A DNA stretch of 64,000 nucleotides from Acaudatibacter sp963835495 (lineage in GTDB: Bacteria > Pseudomonadota > Alphaproteobacteria > Caulobacterales > Caulobacteraceae): positions 496,001 to 560,000 of the forward strand of contig CAWIFQ010000003.1 in the NCBI GenBank assembly GCA_963835495.1, read 5' to 3'. The notes under the pieces were generated by a model. That model searched no databases. It was not told the origin of the DNA and saw only the letters and a list, made by a program, of their open reading frames with translations. This document shows positions 53,449 to 62,943 of the stretch, in pieces. Both the position numbers and the translations under genes were made by a program. Position 1 is the first letter of the stretch, and every line of letters starts with the position of its first letter.

Positions 53449-53901
53449 TTGATCTCTGTCCTGGTCACTGCGTCCGACGACCCCAAGGCGCTCACGCGGC
53501 TGCTGACGGCGCTGGTGCCGGCAGCCGCCGAGGGGCTGGTGCGGGAGGTGGCCGTGATCGCGGCCGATGGTCCTTCGCGCGCGATCGCCGACGACGCCGG
53601 GGCCGAGCTTTACGACGCGTTCGGCGCGGCTTTCGAGCAGGCGAAGGGGCCCTGGATGGCCGGACTGCCGCTCGGGCCGAACCTTGCGCCGGAATGGATG
53701 GAGCTGGTGATCGCCCACCTGGCGAAGGAGCCGCAGGCGCCGGCGCGCCTCGTGGCGCGGAGCGGCCGCCTCAGCCTCGCGGCCCAGCCGGAGGGCTGGC
53801 TGGCGCCGAAGCGGCTCGCCGGCTCAGCCGCTGTGGTGGAGCAGGATCTCCAGCGCCTGGCGCGCCGTGGCGGACGACTGCGCATTCTGGACCGGCGTTG
53901 A
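53449..53901 (+). CDS. Small glycosyltransferase-2-like protein
   Basis: A 150-aa protein beginning MISVLVTASDDPKALTRLLT, the pattern of the nucleotide-binding half of family-2 glycosyltransferases, but lacking the acceptor half and a clear DxD. Homologous short proteins are known in Caulobacterales next to SLT genes, from memory. It starts with TTG 2 bp after the upstream stop. Its 3' end overlaps the lytic transglycosylase gene on the other strand by 78 bp. Confidence 0.65.
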   Translation: MISVLVTASDDPKALTRLLTALVPAAAEGLVREVAVIAADGPSRAIADDAGAELYDAFGAAFEQAKGPWMAGLPLGPNLAPEWMELVIAHLAKEPQAPARLVARSGRLSLAAQPEGWLAPKRLAGSAAVVEQDLQRLARRGGRLRILDRR

Positions 53902-55485
53902 GCTGGGGGCCGACGCCGGCTCGTCCAGCCGCGCGTCGATCGTCGGCATATCCTGGGCGACGGCGTCCAGGGTGCGGGTCGGGGCGCCGAACTGGCGGCG
54001 GTAGCACCAGTAGGCGGCGACGACCTTCTTCACGTAGGCCCGGCTCTCGGAGAACGGAAAGCTCTCGATCACCATCAGGCTGTCGGCGCCGGGCCCAAGC
54101 GCGCTCTCGGTGCGCGCCAAGGTGCCGGGCCCGCCGTTGTAGGCGGCGATGGTGCGGAGCAGGTCGTAGTGCCCGGCGTTGTTCTCCAGCCAGCGGATGT
54201 ACGCCTGGCCGAGCTGCAGGTTCTGGCCGGTGTCGAACAGATGGATCGGGTCGGCGAGCAGGGTCGGATCGCCGGCCATGCTGGCGGCCGAGGGCGGCAT
54301 CAGCTGCATCAGGCCGACCGCGCCGACCGGCGAGACGGCCAGGCTGTTGAAGCGGCTCTCCTGCCAGACGATCGCGTAGACCAGCGACCTGTCGATGGTG
54401 AAGCCGCCGGCCGGCTGCAGCGCCGGGGTCGGATAGGCCTTGGCCGCATCCATCGCGGGCGCGGCGGCGTGCAGCACGATCTCGCCGGTCTGGGGCCGGT
54501 TCGGGTTGAGCTCGAACATCAGGTTCATCCAGAGCCCGCGCGTCTCGTCGTCGCTCGCCTCGGCGAAACCGGCGCGCAGCTCCGCCCCCGCGTCGACCTG
54601 CCGGGCCAGCTGCATCAGCGCGATGGCGCGGTGAGCCCGAGGATCGGTGCGGACAAGGCGGTCCAACGCGGTTTCACCGGCGACCGGCGGCGCGGCGGCC
54701 GGAGCGCCGCTGGCGGACGCGTCGATCAGGCGGCCGAGCGGATCGTCGGCCAGCTCCAGCTTCCGCCGGGCGATCATGCCGTAGAAGGTGTCCGGCGCGG
54801 CGGCGGCGATCTTGAGCAGCGGCGTCACATGATCGGGCATGCCGGCCTGCACCGCGGCCCTGGCGGCCCAGACGCCGCCGGCGGCGCGCACGGCGTCATC
54901 CTCGGCCGGATTGGCGGCCAGCCGTTCGAACGAGATCAGGGCGTCGCCGTATTGGCCAAGGCGATAGGCCGCCAGGCCGGCGATCCAGGAGTCGCCGCCG
55001 CGGCGGGCGATGTCCAGCGCCTGGCGGATCTCGCCGTCGAAATAGGCTTCCCGGGCCGCGTGCACTTCCCGCGACGGCGGCAGGCGCAGGTCGCCGTCGG
55101 GCTCGGAGGCCGCCGTGGCCGCCGGGGTCGGCAGCTTGGCGTCGGCGGGCTTCAGCTTCAGCGCCAGCTCGTAGACCAGGCTCGCCCCCGGCAGATCGGC
55201 GAACGAATTCAGCCAGCGGTTCAGCTCGTCGTAGCTCTGCGTGCGAGCCTTGGCGTGGGTGATCTCGAGATACTGCACCTTGCCGGCGAGGCAGGGGTCG
55301 CTGACCTGGGCGACGGCCTGATCCGCCGCGGCCTTGTCGCCCTGCTCCGCGGCCCGGAAGGCGGCGGCGTAGAGGGCGACGTCGTGGGCGTCGAGTGCGG
55401 TGGGCGACGCCGCCTGGGCCGGCAGGGCGCCGAGGCCGAACAGGAGGGCGGCGGCCGCGCCGATGGTCAGTCGTCTCGCCCCCAT
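53824..55485 (-). CDS. Soluble-type lytic transglycosylase
   Basis: Periplasmic muramidase cleaving the glycan strands of peptidoglycan by an intramolecular mechanism. A signal peptide (MGARRLTIGAAAALLFGLGA) precedes a long alpha-helical U domain with TPR-like repeats and the C-terminal SLT domain with the catalytic glutamate in WQESRFNSLAVSPVGAVGLM and then YNGGPGTLARTES. 553 aa is typical of Slt70-like proteins. The ATG at 55485 is supported by GAGGGAG 7 bp upstream and by the signal peptide; the frame is open upstream without signal. Confidence 0.93.
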   Translation of the reverse strand: MGARRLTIGAAAALLFGLGALPAQAASPTALDAHDVALYAAAFRAAEQGDKAAADQAVAQVSDPCLAGKVQYLEITHAKARTQSYDELNRWLNSFADLPGASLVYELALKLKPADAKLPTPAATAASEPDGDLRLPPSREVHAAREAYFDGEIRQALDIARRGGDSWIAGLAAYRLGQYGDALISFERLAANPAEDDAVRAAGGVWAARAAVQAGMPDHVTPLLKIAAAAPDTFYGMIARRKLELADDPLGRLIDASASGAPAAAPPVAGETALDRLVRTDPRAHRAIALMQLARQVDAGAELRAGFAEASDDETRGLWMNLMFELNPNRPQTGEIVLHAAAPAMDAAKAYPTPALQPAGGFTIDRSLVYAIVWQESRFNSLAVSPVGAVGLMQLMPPSAASMAGDPTLLADPIHLFDTGQNLQLGQAYIRWLENNAGHYDLLRTIAAYNGGPGTLARTESALGPGADSLMVIESFPFSESRAYVKKVVAAYWCYRRQFGAPTRTLDAVAQDMPTIDARLDEPASAPSSTPVQNAQSSATARQALEILLHHSG

Positions 55486-55660
55486 GCGGCTCCCTCGTCT
55501 CTCCTGCGATACTTCACCCAGAGGGCCCGTCACGGACGTAGCAGCCTGCGTTCGCTGAATCGGGTCGTAGATCAAGAGTTTCGCGTTATCGGCGACAGCC
55601 CGCCACAGGGCCGACGCCCTCGAATATGCCGCAGGAGGCTTAACGGTACGTAGGCCGAGG

Positions 55661-56476
55661 TTACGAAGGCCGCTGGGGCCGATCAAGCCTTTCCGTCAGC
55701 CTCATCAGGTCCTCCCACGCCATCTTCTTGGCTGCCGGCTGCCGCAGCAGGAACGCCGGGTGCAGTGTCGGCAGAACGGGCAGTTCCAGGACGCCGTCCT
55801 CGCTCTTCCACTCGAACCAACGGCCGCGCAGCGAGAGGATGCCCTCGGAGGTCTTCAGCACGTGCTTGGCCGAGGCGCCGCCGGCGAGCATCAGCAGCTT
55901 CGGCCGCACCAGCGCGATCGCGCGCTCGACGAAAGGAGCGCACGCAGCCTGCTCGGCGGGGGAGGGCGTGCGGTTGCCGGGCGGCCGCCAGAACACGGTG
56001 TTGGTGATGAACACCCGGCCAGTCAGGCCCGCCGCCGCCAGCATCTTGTCGAGCAGCTTGCCGGCGCGGCCGACGAACGGCGCCCCTTGCGCGTCTTCCT
56101 CGGCGCCTGGACCTTCGCCGATCACCATCACCGGCGCGTCGGCCTCGCCGCGCGAGAACACAGCGCGGCTGGCGCCCTGCCGCTTCAGCTCGCAGCCGTC
56201 GAACGCCGCGATGGCCGCCTCTAGCTCGGCGAGCGTGGTGGCCGCCGCCGCGGCGGCCCGCGCCGCCGCCACCGCGCCGGCGTCGACCGCGGCCGCGGCG
56301 AACGCCGGGCGCGGCGCGTTGATCGGGGTCGGCGGCGCGAGCGTCGCCTGGACCTTCGGCTTCAGCGCTTCCAGTCCGCGCGCCATGCGGTCGACCGGCG
56401 CGTCCGCGTAGGCCACGTCGACGCCGGCGTCGGCCCAGAAGGCGATCAGGCTTTCCACGGCGCGCGGATCCAGCAT
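55661..56476 (-). CDS. Uracil-DNA glycosylase family protein (type 4/5-like)
   Basis: A 271-aa DNA repair enzyme. The signature MVIGEGPGAEEDAQGAPFVGRAGKLLDKML marks the bacterial family 4 type of UDG; later NTVFWRPPGNRTPS and LPTLHPAFLLRQ are the other conserved parts. The N-terminal about 100 residues are an extra alanine-rich region. The first cysteine pair of the iron-sulphur version is not complete (only FDGCELK), so the cluster may be partial or absent. Confidence 0.85.
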   Translation of the reverse strand: MLDPRAVESLIAFWADAGVDVAYADAPVDRMARGLEALKPKVQATLAPPTPINAPRPAFAAAAVDAGAVAAARAAAAAATTLAELEAAIAAFDGCELKRQGASRAVFSRGEADAPVMVIGEGPGAEEDAQGAPFVGRAGKLLDKMLAAAGLTGRVFITNTVFWRPPGNRTPSPAEQAACAPFVERAIALVRPKLLMLAGGASAKHVLKTSEGILSLRGRWFEWKSEDGVLELPVLPTLHPAFLLRQPAAKKMAWEDLMRLTERLDRPQRPS

Positions 56477-56622
56477 CGTCTAGCCTTAGCAGCTGGCGGC
56501 GCGCTCGGCAGCCGCAACCAGTGATCATCCCGGCATCGATATCACTTACACGTACAATTCAGTTTTCGGGGATCTGACCGGCGCGTAGTCTTGCCTCAAC
56601 GCGAAAGCCGAGGAGGTGCGTG

Positions 56623-56907
56623 ATGACCGAGTTTATCAATGAGAGCGAACTGCGCCGCCTGGCCGAGCGCCGGGTGGACGCCAAGGCCGGATTCTGGATC
56701 CACGCCGCGATCTTCGTGGTGGTCAACGCCGGCATGGGGCTGGCCAACCTGACTGGCGCGAGCGCCAGTCCCTGGTTCCTGTGGTCGGCCGGCTGCTGGG
56801 GGATCGCCCTGATCGCTCAAGGAGTCGTGGTCTATTTCCCGACCAGAGACTTCCGGCGACGGGCGATCGAGGCGGAGCTGGCGCGGATGCGGCGGGCGCG
56901 GGGCTAA
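56623..56907 (+). CDS. 2TM-domain small membrane protein
   Basis: A 94-aa protein with the pattern of the 2TM domain family: an N-terminal amphipathic helix (LRRLAERRVDAKAGFWIHAA) followed by two membrane helices, and an arginine-rich C-terminus (FPTRDFRRRAIEAELARMRR). Start at ATG 56623 with AGGAGG 6 bp upstream. It ends overlapping the next gene's stop by 4 bp in the convergent direction. Confidence 0.8.
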   Translation: MTEFINESELRRLAERRVDAKAGFWIHAAIFVVVNAGMGLANLTGASASPWFLWSAGCWGIALIAQGVVVYFPTRDFRRRAIEAELARMRRARG

Positions 56908-57665
56908 CCCCCTCGCACCGCCGCCAGGTCGGCGGTCACCGACTGCATCATGAAGCCGATTTCGCTGCCCAGCGTGACGAAGTCGAAGCCCATCGCCAGC
57001 CGGCGCCGGCTCCACTCGAGGCCGCCGGTATGGATGCCGGCCGGAACCTTGGCGCGCTTGCAGGCCGCCAGGATCCGTTCGACCGCCGCCACGTGGCGCG
57101 GCTCGTCGGTGTCGCCGCGCGGCGGCAGGCCGAGCGACAGCGCCAGGTCGGAGGGACCGACATAGATGCCGCCCAGGCCGGGCGTCGAGACGATGGCCTC
57201 CAGGTTGTCGAGGCCCTCCTGGGTCTCGATCATGGCGATGCAGGCGATCTGCCCGTTAGCCTCGGCGGCATAGTTGCGGCCGCCGTAGAGCGCCGCGCGG
57301 GTCGGGCCGAACGAGCGCGTGCCGTCGGGCGGATAGCGGCAGGCGGAGACCGCCGCGGCCGCCTGCTCGGCGGTGTTCACCAGCGGCACGATCACGCCCA
57401 TCGCCCCGGCGTCGAGCACCTTGTTGATCTCGGGCAGGCTGTTGCCGCTGACCCGCACCAGCGGCGTGGTCTCGGTGGTCGAGATCGCCGGCAGCATGCG
57501 CAGCAGGTCGCCGTACTCGAGCAGGCCGTGCTGCAGGTCCACCACCACCCAGTCGAAGCCAGCATTGGCGATCAGCTCGGCGATGTGGACATTGCCGACC
57601 GAGAGCCAGGCGCCCACCGAAGGCTCGCCCCGCCGCCACTTCGCCAACGCCGCATTCTGTCTCAT
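56904..57665 (-). CDS. HpcH/HpaI aldolase-family protein
   Basis: TIM-barrel class II pyruvate aldolase related to HpcH (4-hydroxy-2-oxoheptanedioate aldolase): NAGFDWVVVDLQHGLLEY near the start, CIAMIETQEGLDNLEAI with the metal glutamate, and GIYVGPSDLALSLGLP. 253 aa. Substrate cannot be inferred; no aromatic pathway lies adjacent. Confidence 0.9.
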   Translation of the reverse strand: MRQNAALAKWRRGEPSVGAWLSVGNVHIAELIANAGFDWVVVDLQHGLLEYGDLLRMLPAISTTETTPLVRVSGNSLPEINKVLDAGAMGVIVPLVNTAEQAAAAVSACRYPPDGTRSFGPTRAALYGGRNYAAEANGQIACIAMIETQEGLDNLEAIVSTPGLGGIYVGPSDLALSLGLPPRGDTDEPRHVAAVERILAACKRAKVPAGIHTGGLEWSRRRLAMGFDFVTLGSEIGFMMQSVTADLAAVRGG

Positions 57666-57772
57666 GGCGACCGCCCTATCCCAGCGGCGGGGGTTGTCAA
57701 GCGAGCCTAATCCCTTGACCCATCCGCTCGGCGCTTCGAATAAGACCGGATGATCAACGGGATGGGCAGCCG

Positions 57773-59446
57773 ATGAGCGAAGACGTCGAGCGCGAGGCGA
57801 TGGACTACGACGTGGTCGTCGTCGGCGCGGGTCCGGCCGGCCTGGCGGCGGCGATCCGCCTGAAGCAGCTGGCCGCGGCGGCCGGCTCGGAAATATCGGT
57901 CGCGGTGCTGGAGAAGGGCTCTGAGGTCGGCGCCCACATCCTCTCCGGCGCGGTGGTCGACCCCAAGGGTCTCAACGAGCTGATCCCCGACTGGAAGGAA
58001 AAGGGCGCGCCCTTGGACACGCCCGTCACCGAGGACCGCTTCCTGGTGCTGGGGCCGGAGGGCGACGTTTCCCTGCCGATGTTCCTGTTGCCGCCGTTCA
58101 TGCACAACCACGGCTGCTACGCCGGGTCGCTGGCCAACCTGTGCCGGTGGCTGGGGACCCAGGCCGAGGAGCTCGGCGTCGAGATCTACCCCGGCTTCGC
58201 CGCCTCCGACCTGACCTGGCGAGAAGACGGCTCGGTCAAGGGCGTGATCGTCGGCGTGGTCGGCATCGGCAAGGACGGCGAGAAGAAGCCCGACTACCAG
58301 CCGGGCATGGAGATCAACGGCAAGTACGTCCTGATCGGCGAAGGCGTGCGCGGCTCGCTGGCCAAGGTGCTCCAGGCCAAGTTCGGTCTTGCCGAGGGTC
58401 ACGAGCCGCAGAAGTTCGGTATTGGGCTCAAGGAGTTGTGGCAGGTTCCCGACGAGAACTTCCACCCGGGCCTGGTCCAGCACACCGCCGGCTGGCCGCT
58501 GGACAATTCAACGGGCGGCGGCAGTTTTCTGTATCACTTCGGCGACCACTACGTTGCCGTCGGGTTCGTCGTTCACTTGAACTACAAGAACCCCTGGATA
58601 TCGCCGTTTGATGAGTTCCAGCGGTTCAAGCACCATCCGGTTGTCCGACGCTACCTGGAGGGCGGCAAGCGCATCGCTTACGGGGCGCGCGCGATCACCG
58701 AAGGCGGCTGGCAGTCGATTCCGAAGCTGACATTCCCTGGCGGAGCGCTGATCGGGTGTTCGGCGGGGTTCGTCAATCTGCCGCGGATCAAGGGCAGTCA
58801 CAACGCCATCAAGTCCGGCATGCTGGCGGCCGAAGCGGCCTTCGCCGCCGTCGGCGCAGGTCGCGAGGGGGATGAGCTGCTCGAATACGAGACGGCGCTG
58901 CGCAGCTCGTGGATCGCCAAGGAATTGAAGCAGGTGCGCAACGTCAAACCGTTCTGGTCGCGTTTCGGCACCTTGGCCGGGTTCGCGCTGGCCGGCTTCG
59001 AAATGTGGTGCACCAGCCTGCTCGGCGGCTTCTCGTTCTTCGGGACCCTGAAGCACGGCAAGACCGACGCCGCTTCGACCGGGCTGGCGGCCGACTACAA
59101 GCCGATCGTCTATCCCAAGCCCGACGGCGTGCTCAGCTTCGATAAGCTGTCGTCGGTGTTCCTCTCCGCGACCAATCACGAGGAAGACCAGCCGGCGCAC
59201 CTGAAGCTGAAGGACCCGGGCGTGCCGATCAACGTCAACCTGCCGCGCTTTGGCGAACCGGCCCGGCTCTACTGCCCGGCGGGGGTCTACGAGGTGCTGT
59301 ACGACGACGCCGGGCAGAACCCGCGCTTCCAGATCAACGCCCAGAACTGCGTCCACTGCAAAACCTGCGACATCAAGGACCCCTCGCAGAACATCAACTG
59401 GACCACCCCCGAGGGCGGCGGAGGACCCAACTATCCGAACATGTAA
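57773..59446 (+). CDS. Electron-transfer flavoprotein-ubiquinone oxidoreductase
   Basis: Inner-membrane-associated FAD and [4Fe-4S] enzyme that passes electrons from ETF (fatty acid and amino acid oxidation) to quinone. Features are the FAD fold DVVVVGAGPAGLAAAIRL, the central GEGVRGSLAKVLQAKFGL, ERMEIS-type ubiquinone region, and the cysteines of the cluster at the C-terminus (CPAGVYEVLYDD, NCVHCKTCDIKDPSQNI). 557 aa is full length. The gene is intact. Confidence 0.95.
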   Translation: MSEDVEREAMDYDVVVVGAGPAGLAAAIRLKQLAAAAGSEISVAVLEKGSEVGAHILSGAVVDPKGLNELIPDWKEKGAPLDTPVTEDRFLVLGPEGDVSLPMFLLPPFMHNHGCYAGSLANLCRWLGTQAEELGVEIYPGFAASDLTWREDGSVKGVIVGVVGIGKDGEKKPDYQPGMEINGKYVLIGEGVRGSLAKVLQAKFGLAEGHEPQKFGIGLKELWQVPDENFHPGLVQHTAGWPLDNSTGGGSFLYHFGDHYVAVGFVVHLNYKNPWISPFDEFQRFKHHPVVRRYLEGGKRIAYGARAITEGGWQSIPKLTFPGGALIGCSAGFVNLPRIKGSHNAIKSGMLAAEAAFAAVGAGREGDELLEYETALRSSWIAKELKQVRNVKPFWSRFGTLAGFALAGFEMWCTSLLGGFSFFGTLKHGKTDAASTGLAADYKPIVYPKPDGVLSFDKLSSVFLSATNHEEDQPAHLKLKDPGVPINVNLPRFGEPARLYCPAGVYEVLYDDAGQNPRFQINAQNCVHCKTCDIKDPSQNINWTTPEGGGGPNYPNM

Positions 59447-59497
59447 GCCCGCCATCGGCTTGCGAGGTCGCCTGGAAAGCGCGATGGCTTGAGGCGC

Positions 59498-61237
59498 ATG
59501 CCCAGATTGCGATTGCTGAAGATTCTGCTGGCCGGCGCGGCCCTGACCGGCGTCCTGGCCGGCTGCGCCAGCGAGCCCGCCCCGACGCCAGTCACCCCGG
59601 TCGCGGCCCAGCCGACGCCCGACCCCGGCGCCTCGCCCTACGGCCTGTTCCTGGCCGGCCAGGCCGCGCGCGACGCCGGCCAGCTCGGCGCCGCCGCCGT
59701 CTACCTGGGCCGGGCGGCCGCCACCGCCGGTGAGCCGACCTACGTCCGCGTCGAGGCTTTCGATGCGGCGTTGCGGGCCGGCGACGTGCCCGGCGCGGCC
59801 GCGCTCTCGCCGGCCGCGGACGATCCCAACCTCGCCGCGCGCAGGCTGGGCGCGTTGGTGCGCGGCGTCGAGGCGATGGCCAACGGCAAGTACCAGGACG
59901 CCTACGCGGTCCTGAGCGGCCCCGACGTTGGCTTCCCGCACAAGGCGATCGCCCAGCTGCTGGCGCCGTTCGCCGCCGCCGGCGCTGGCGATGCGGCGCA
60001 CGCCACCGCGCGCCCCGACATGGGCGGCGACGGCGTCGGCCAGTTCGTCGCCGACCTCGACCGGGCCCTGCTCGACGAGCGGTTGGGCAAGCAGGGCGAC
60101 GCCGACGCGGCCTACAAGGCGCTGCTGAACGACGGCGACGAAAGCGGCCTGGTCACCGTCTCCTACGGCGCCTTCCTCGAGCGCCGCGGTCGTTGGAAGG
60201 ACGCCGAGGCGCTCTACCGCGAGCGACTGGCGCACGACGCCGACAACCAGCCGATCGTCGACGCTCTGGCGCGCGCTTCGAAACACGGACGTCCGCCGCC
60301 GCTCGCCACCATCCGCCAGGGCGCCTCCGAAGCGATGCTGATCCCCGCCGCCGGGTTGATCGCACAGAAGCAGGATGGCTACGGGCTGGACTACCTGCGC
60401 CTGGCGCTGCGGCTCGACCCGGGCGACAGCGAGGCCTGGATCCTGGTCGGCGACCTGTTGATCGGGCCGGATCCCGACGCGGCGCGCTTCGCCTACGCCC
60501 AGGTCGAGCCCGGCTCCGACCGTTATATCAGCGCGCGTGGCAAGCTGGCCTGGACCTACCAGAACGCTGGCGACCACGACGCGGCGCTGAAGATCGCCCG
60601 CGACACCGCCGCCGCCGCGCCACAGAGCCGCGAGGCCGCCGCCAGCCTGGCCGACCTGCTGCGCGCGAATGCTCAGTATACGGAATCGGCTGAGGTGCTG
60701 ACCCGGCTGATCGACGCTTCCGGCCCCAAGACTGACTGGCGGCTCTATTACCTGCGCGCCACCGCCTACCAGCAGATCGGCGACGCCGAGCGGACCGAGG
60801 CCGACCTGCAGACCGCGTTGAAGCTGGATCCGGACGAGCCGGAGCTGTTGAATTTCCAGGCCTATTTCTGGGTCGACCGCGGCGAGCACCTGCAGGAGGC
60901 GCTGGCGATGGTCAAGCGCGCCGTCGCCGCCAGCCCGCAGTCGGGCGAGATGATCGACAGCCTTGGCTGGGCCTATTACCGGCTGGGCGATTTCCCGAAC
61001 GCGGTCGCCAGGCTGGAGCAGGCGATCGCCATCGACCCGGGCATCGCCGAGGTGAACGACCACCTGGGCGACGCCTACTGGCGGGTGGGGCGCAAGACCG
61101 AGGCGCAGTTCCAATGGCGCCGGGTGCTGTCGCTGAACCCGAACGACAAGCTGAGGGCCCGGGCCACCACCAAGCTCGCCTCGCCGCTCGGACCCGACGC
61201 GCCGAGCGCGCCGACGCCCGGCCTCATCGCCCAGTAG
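59498..61237 (+). CDS. TPR-repeat lipoprotein
   Basis: A 579-aa outer- or inner-membrane lipoprotein: a signal peptide with lipobox LAGC (residues 23-26), then an alanine-rich linker and about ten TPR units. The C-terminal ones are the clearest, for example AYQQIGDAERTEADLQTALK and GWAYYRLGDFPNAVARLEQA. TPR lipoproteins often scaffold envelope complexes. Followed by ispE after 6 bp, so likely transcribed together. Confidence 0.85.
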   Translation: MPRLRLLKILLAGAALTGVLAGCASEPAPTPVTPVAAQPTPDPGASPYGLFLAGQAARDAGQLGAAAVYLGRAAATAGEPTYVRVEAFDAALRAGDVPGAAALSPAADDPNLAARRLGALVRGVEAMANGKYQDAYAVLSGPDVGFPHKAIAQLLAPFAAAGAGDAAHATARPDMGGDGVGQFVADLDRALLDERLGKQGDADAAYKALLNDGDESGLVTVSYGAFLERRGRWKDAEALYRERLAHDADNQPIVDALARASKHGRPPPLATIRQGASEAMLIPAAGLIAQKQDGYGLDYLRLALRLDPGDSEAWILVGDLLIGPDPDAARFAYAQVEPGSDRYISARGKLAWTYQNAGDHDAALKIARDTAAAAPQSREAAASLADLLRANAQYTESAEVLTRLIDASGPKTDWRLYYLRATAYQQIGDAERTEADLQTALKLDPDEPELLNFQAYFWVDRGEHLQEALAMVKRAVAASPQSGEMIDSLGWAYYRLGDFPNAVARLEQAIAIDPGIAEVNDHLGDAYWRVGRKTEAQFQWRRVLSLNPNDKLRARATTKLASPLGPDAPSAPTPGLIAQ

Positions 61238-61243
61238 CGCGCC

Positions 61244-62128
61244 GTGATCCCGCTCCGCCGCCTCGCCCCGGCGAAGGTGAACCTCTTCCTGCATGTCGGC
61301 CCGCTGCGCGCCGACGGCTACCACCCGGTCTGCAGCCTGGCGACCTTCGCCGACGTGGGCGATGTCGTGCGGCTGGACCCGGCGGAGGCGATGGCGTTTG
61401 AGGTCGAGGGACCGTTCGGCGGGGCATTGGCCGACGAGGCGGACAATCTGGTGACGCGGGCGAGGGACCTGGCGCTGGCCGAGCACCCAGGCGCGCCGCC
61501 GTTCCGGCTGACGCTGGAGAAGCGCCTGCCGATCGCGGCCGGGCTCGGCGGAGGCTCGTCGGACGCGGCGGCGACGTTGCGGCTGATCGGCGAGGCGCTG
61601 GGGGTGGGGGACACGCAGGCGTTCGAGGCCATCGCCCGGCGGCTCGGCGCCGACGCGCTGATGTGCCTGGAGGCCCGGCCGGTGCTGGCCGAGGGCCGTG
61701 GCGACGATCTCGCCGCGTCGCCGGCGTTTCCGGACCTGCCGGCCGTGCTGGTCAACCCGCTGCAGCCGTCGCCGACCGGCGCGGTCTACCGCGGCTACGA
61801 CGACGCCGGCGCGCCAGGCGACGCCGATGCGCCGGCCTGGCCTGCCGACCTGCCGAGCATCGAAGCCGTCGCCGCCTTCCTGGCCGGCTGCCGCAACGAC
61901 CTCGAGGCGCCGGCGATCGCGCTGCAGCCGGCGATCGCCGAGGTGCTGGCGGCCCTGCGTGGCCGGCCGCAGACGCTGCTGGCGCGGATGTCGGGCTCCG
62001 GCGCGACCTGCTTCGCGATCTGCGCCGGGCCGGCCGAGCGCGACGCGCTGGCGGCGGCGATGGCGGCCGCGCACCCCGACTGGTGGGTGCAGCCCTGCGT
62101 GTTGGCGGGGTCGGCGCCTCAGGGCTGA
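61244..62128 (+). CDS. ispE: 4-diphosphocytidyl-2-C-methyl-D-erythritol kinase
   Basis: GHMP kinase of the MEP isoprenoid pathway, converting CDP-ME to its 2-phosphate. Start LAPAKVNLFLHVGPLRADGY (family hallmark AKVNLxL...DGYH), the GHMP loop IAAGLGGGSSDAAA, and the C-terminal LARMSGSGATCFAI. 294 aa. Starts with GTG at 61244. The 3' end overlaps rlmJ by 10 bp in the convergent direction. Confidence 0.95.
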   Translation: MIPLRRLAPAKVNLFLHVGPLRADGYHPVCSLATFADVGDVVRLDPAEAMAFEVEGPFGGALADEADNLVTRARDLALAEHPGAPPFRLTLEKRLPIAAGLGGGSSDAAATLRLIGEALGVGDTQAFEAIARRLGADALMCLEARPVLAEGRGDDLAASPAFPDLPAVLVNPLQPSPTGAVYRGYDDAGAPGDADAPAWPADLPSIEAVAAFLAGCRNDLEAPAIALQPAIAEVLAALRGRPQTLLARMSGSGATCFAICAGPAERDALAAAMAAAHPDWWVQPCVLAGSAPQG

Positions 62129-62943
62129 GTGAGCCAGTCCACCGTCCAGCCGCCGCGGCCGTCCCCTAATAGTCCGCTGAGCTCCCGGCATAGCGCCGCG
62201 ATCCGCTCGTCCAGCCGCCATGGCGCGTTGACGATCAGGAGGCCGCCGCCGGCCAGCGAGACGCCGTCGCGCGGATAGGGCGAGAACTCCGCCCGCAGCG
62301 CCTTGGGGAACTCGCCCGCGACCGCGGCCCGGGCCAGAGCCGCGCCGATCAGGCCGTCCTTGATCGGATACCAGGCCATGAACGTCCCGTTCGGCCATTT
62401 GCGCAGCCCCGCCGCCAGCGCCCGCGCCAGCCGCTCGCCCTCGTCCGGCTGTTCGAACGGCGGGTCGATCAGCACCAGCCCGCGCCGCGCCTGCGGCGGC
62501 AGCAGCGCCCCGACCGCTTCGTAGCCGTCGCGGTGGTGCACCGAGACGCGGCTGTCGGCCCGATACCGCGCCCGCAGCGCCTCGACGTCCTCGGGGTGCA
62601 GCTCGCAGGCGATCAGCCGGTCTCCGGCCCGCAGGAACCGCCGCACGATCTCCGGCGAGCCGGGGTAGGTCGTCAGGCCTTCGGGATTGAGGTCGCGCAG
62701 CAGGGCCGAATAGCCCGGCGCCGAGGCCAGCCCAGGCTCGAACACCTTGCCGGCGCCCGCTTCGTACTCGCGCGTCCGCTGCGCCCCGCCTGAGGTCAGG
62801 TCGTAGACGCCGATGCCGGCGTGGGTGTCGAGCACCGCGAACGGCGCCGGCTTGGCCGCCAGCCATTCCAGCACGAAGGTCAGCACCGCGTGCTTGAACA
62901 CGTCGGCGTGGTTGCCGGCATGGAACGCGTGCCGGTAGTTCAT
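62119..62943 (-). CDS. rlmJ: 23S rRNA (adenine2030-N6)-methyltransferase RlmJ
   Basis: The hallmark MNYRHAFHAGNHADVFKHAV opens the protein; the SAM region has VLDTHAGIGVYDL and the catalytic motif is LIDPPFEQ (DPPF). The C-terminal part ends with GGGLLIVNAPWRLDE. 274 aa, the usual size. It overlaps the EamA gene stop by 4 bp (ATGA), so the two are likely coupled. RlmJ methylates A2030 of 23S rRNA. Confidence 0.95.
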   Translation of the reverse strand: MNYRHAFHAGNHADVFKHAVLTFVLEWLAAKPAPFAVLDTHAGIGVYDLTSGGAQRTREYEAGAGKVFEPGLASAPGYSALLRDLNPEGLTTYPGSPEIVRRFLRAGDRLIACELHPEDVEALRARYRADSRVSVHHRDGYEAVGALLPPQARRGLVLIDPPFEQPDEGERLARALAAGLRKWPNGTFMAWYPIKDGLIGAALARAAVAGEFPKALRAEFSPYPRDGVSLAGGGLLIVNAPWRLDERIAALCRELSGLLGDGRGGWTVDWLTQP

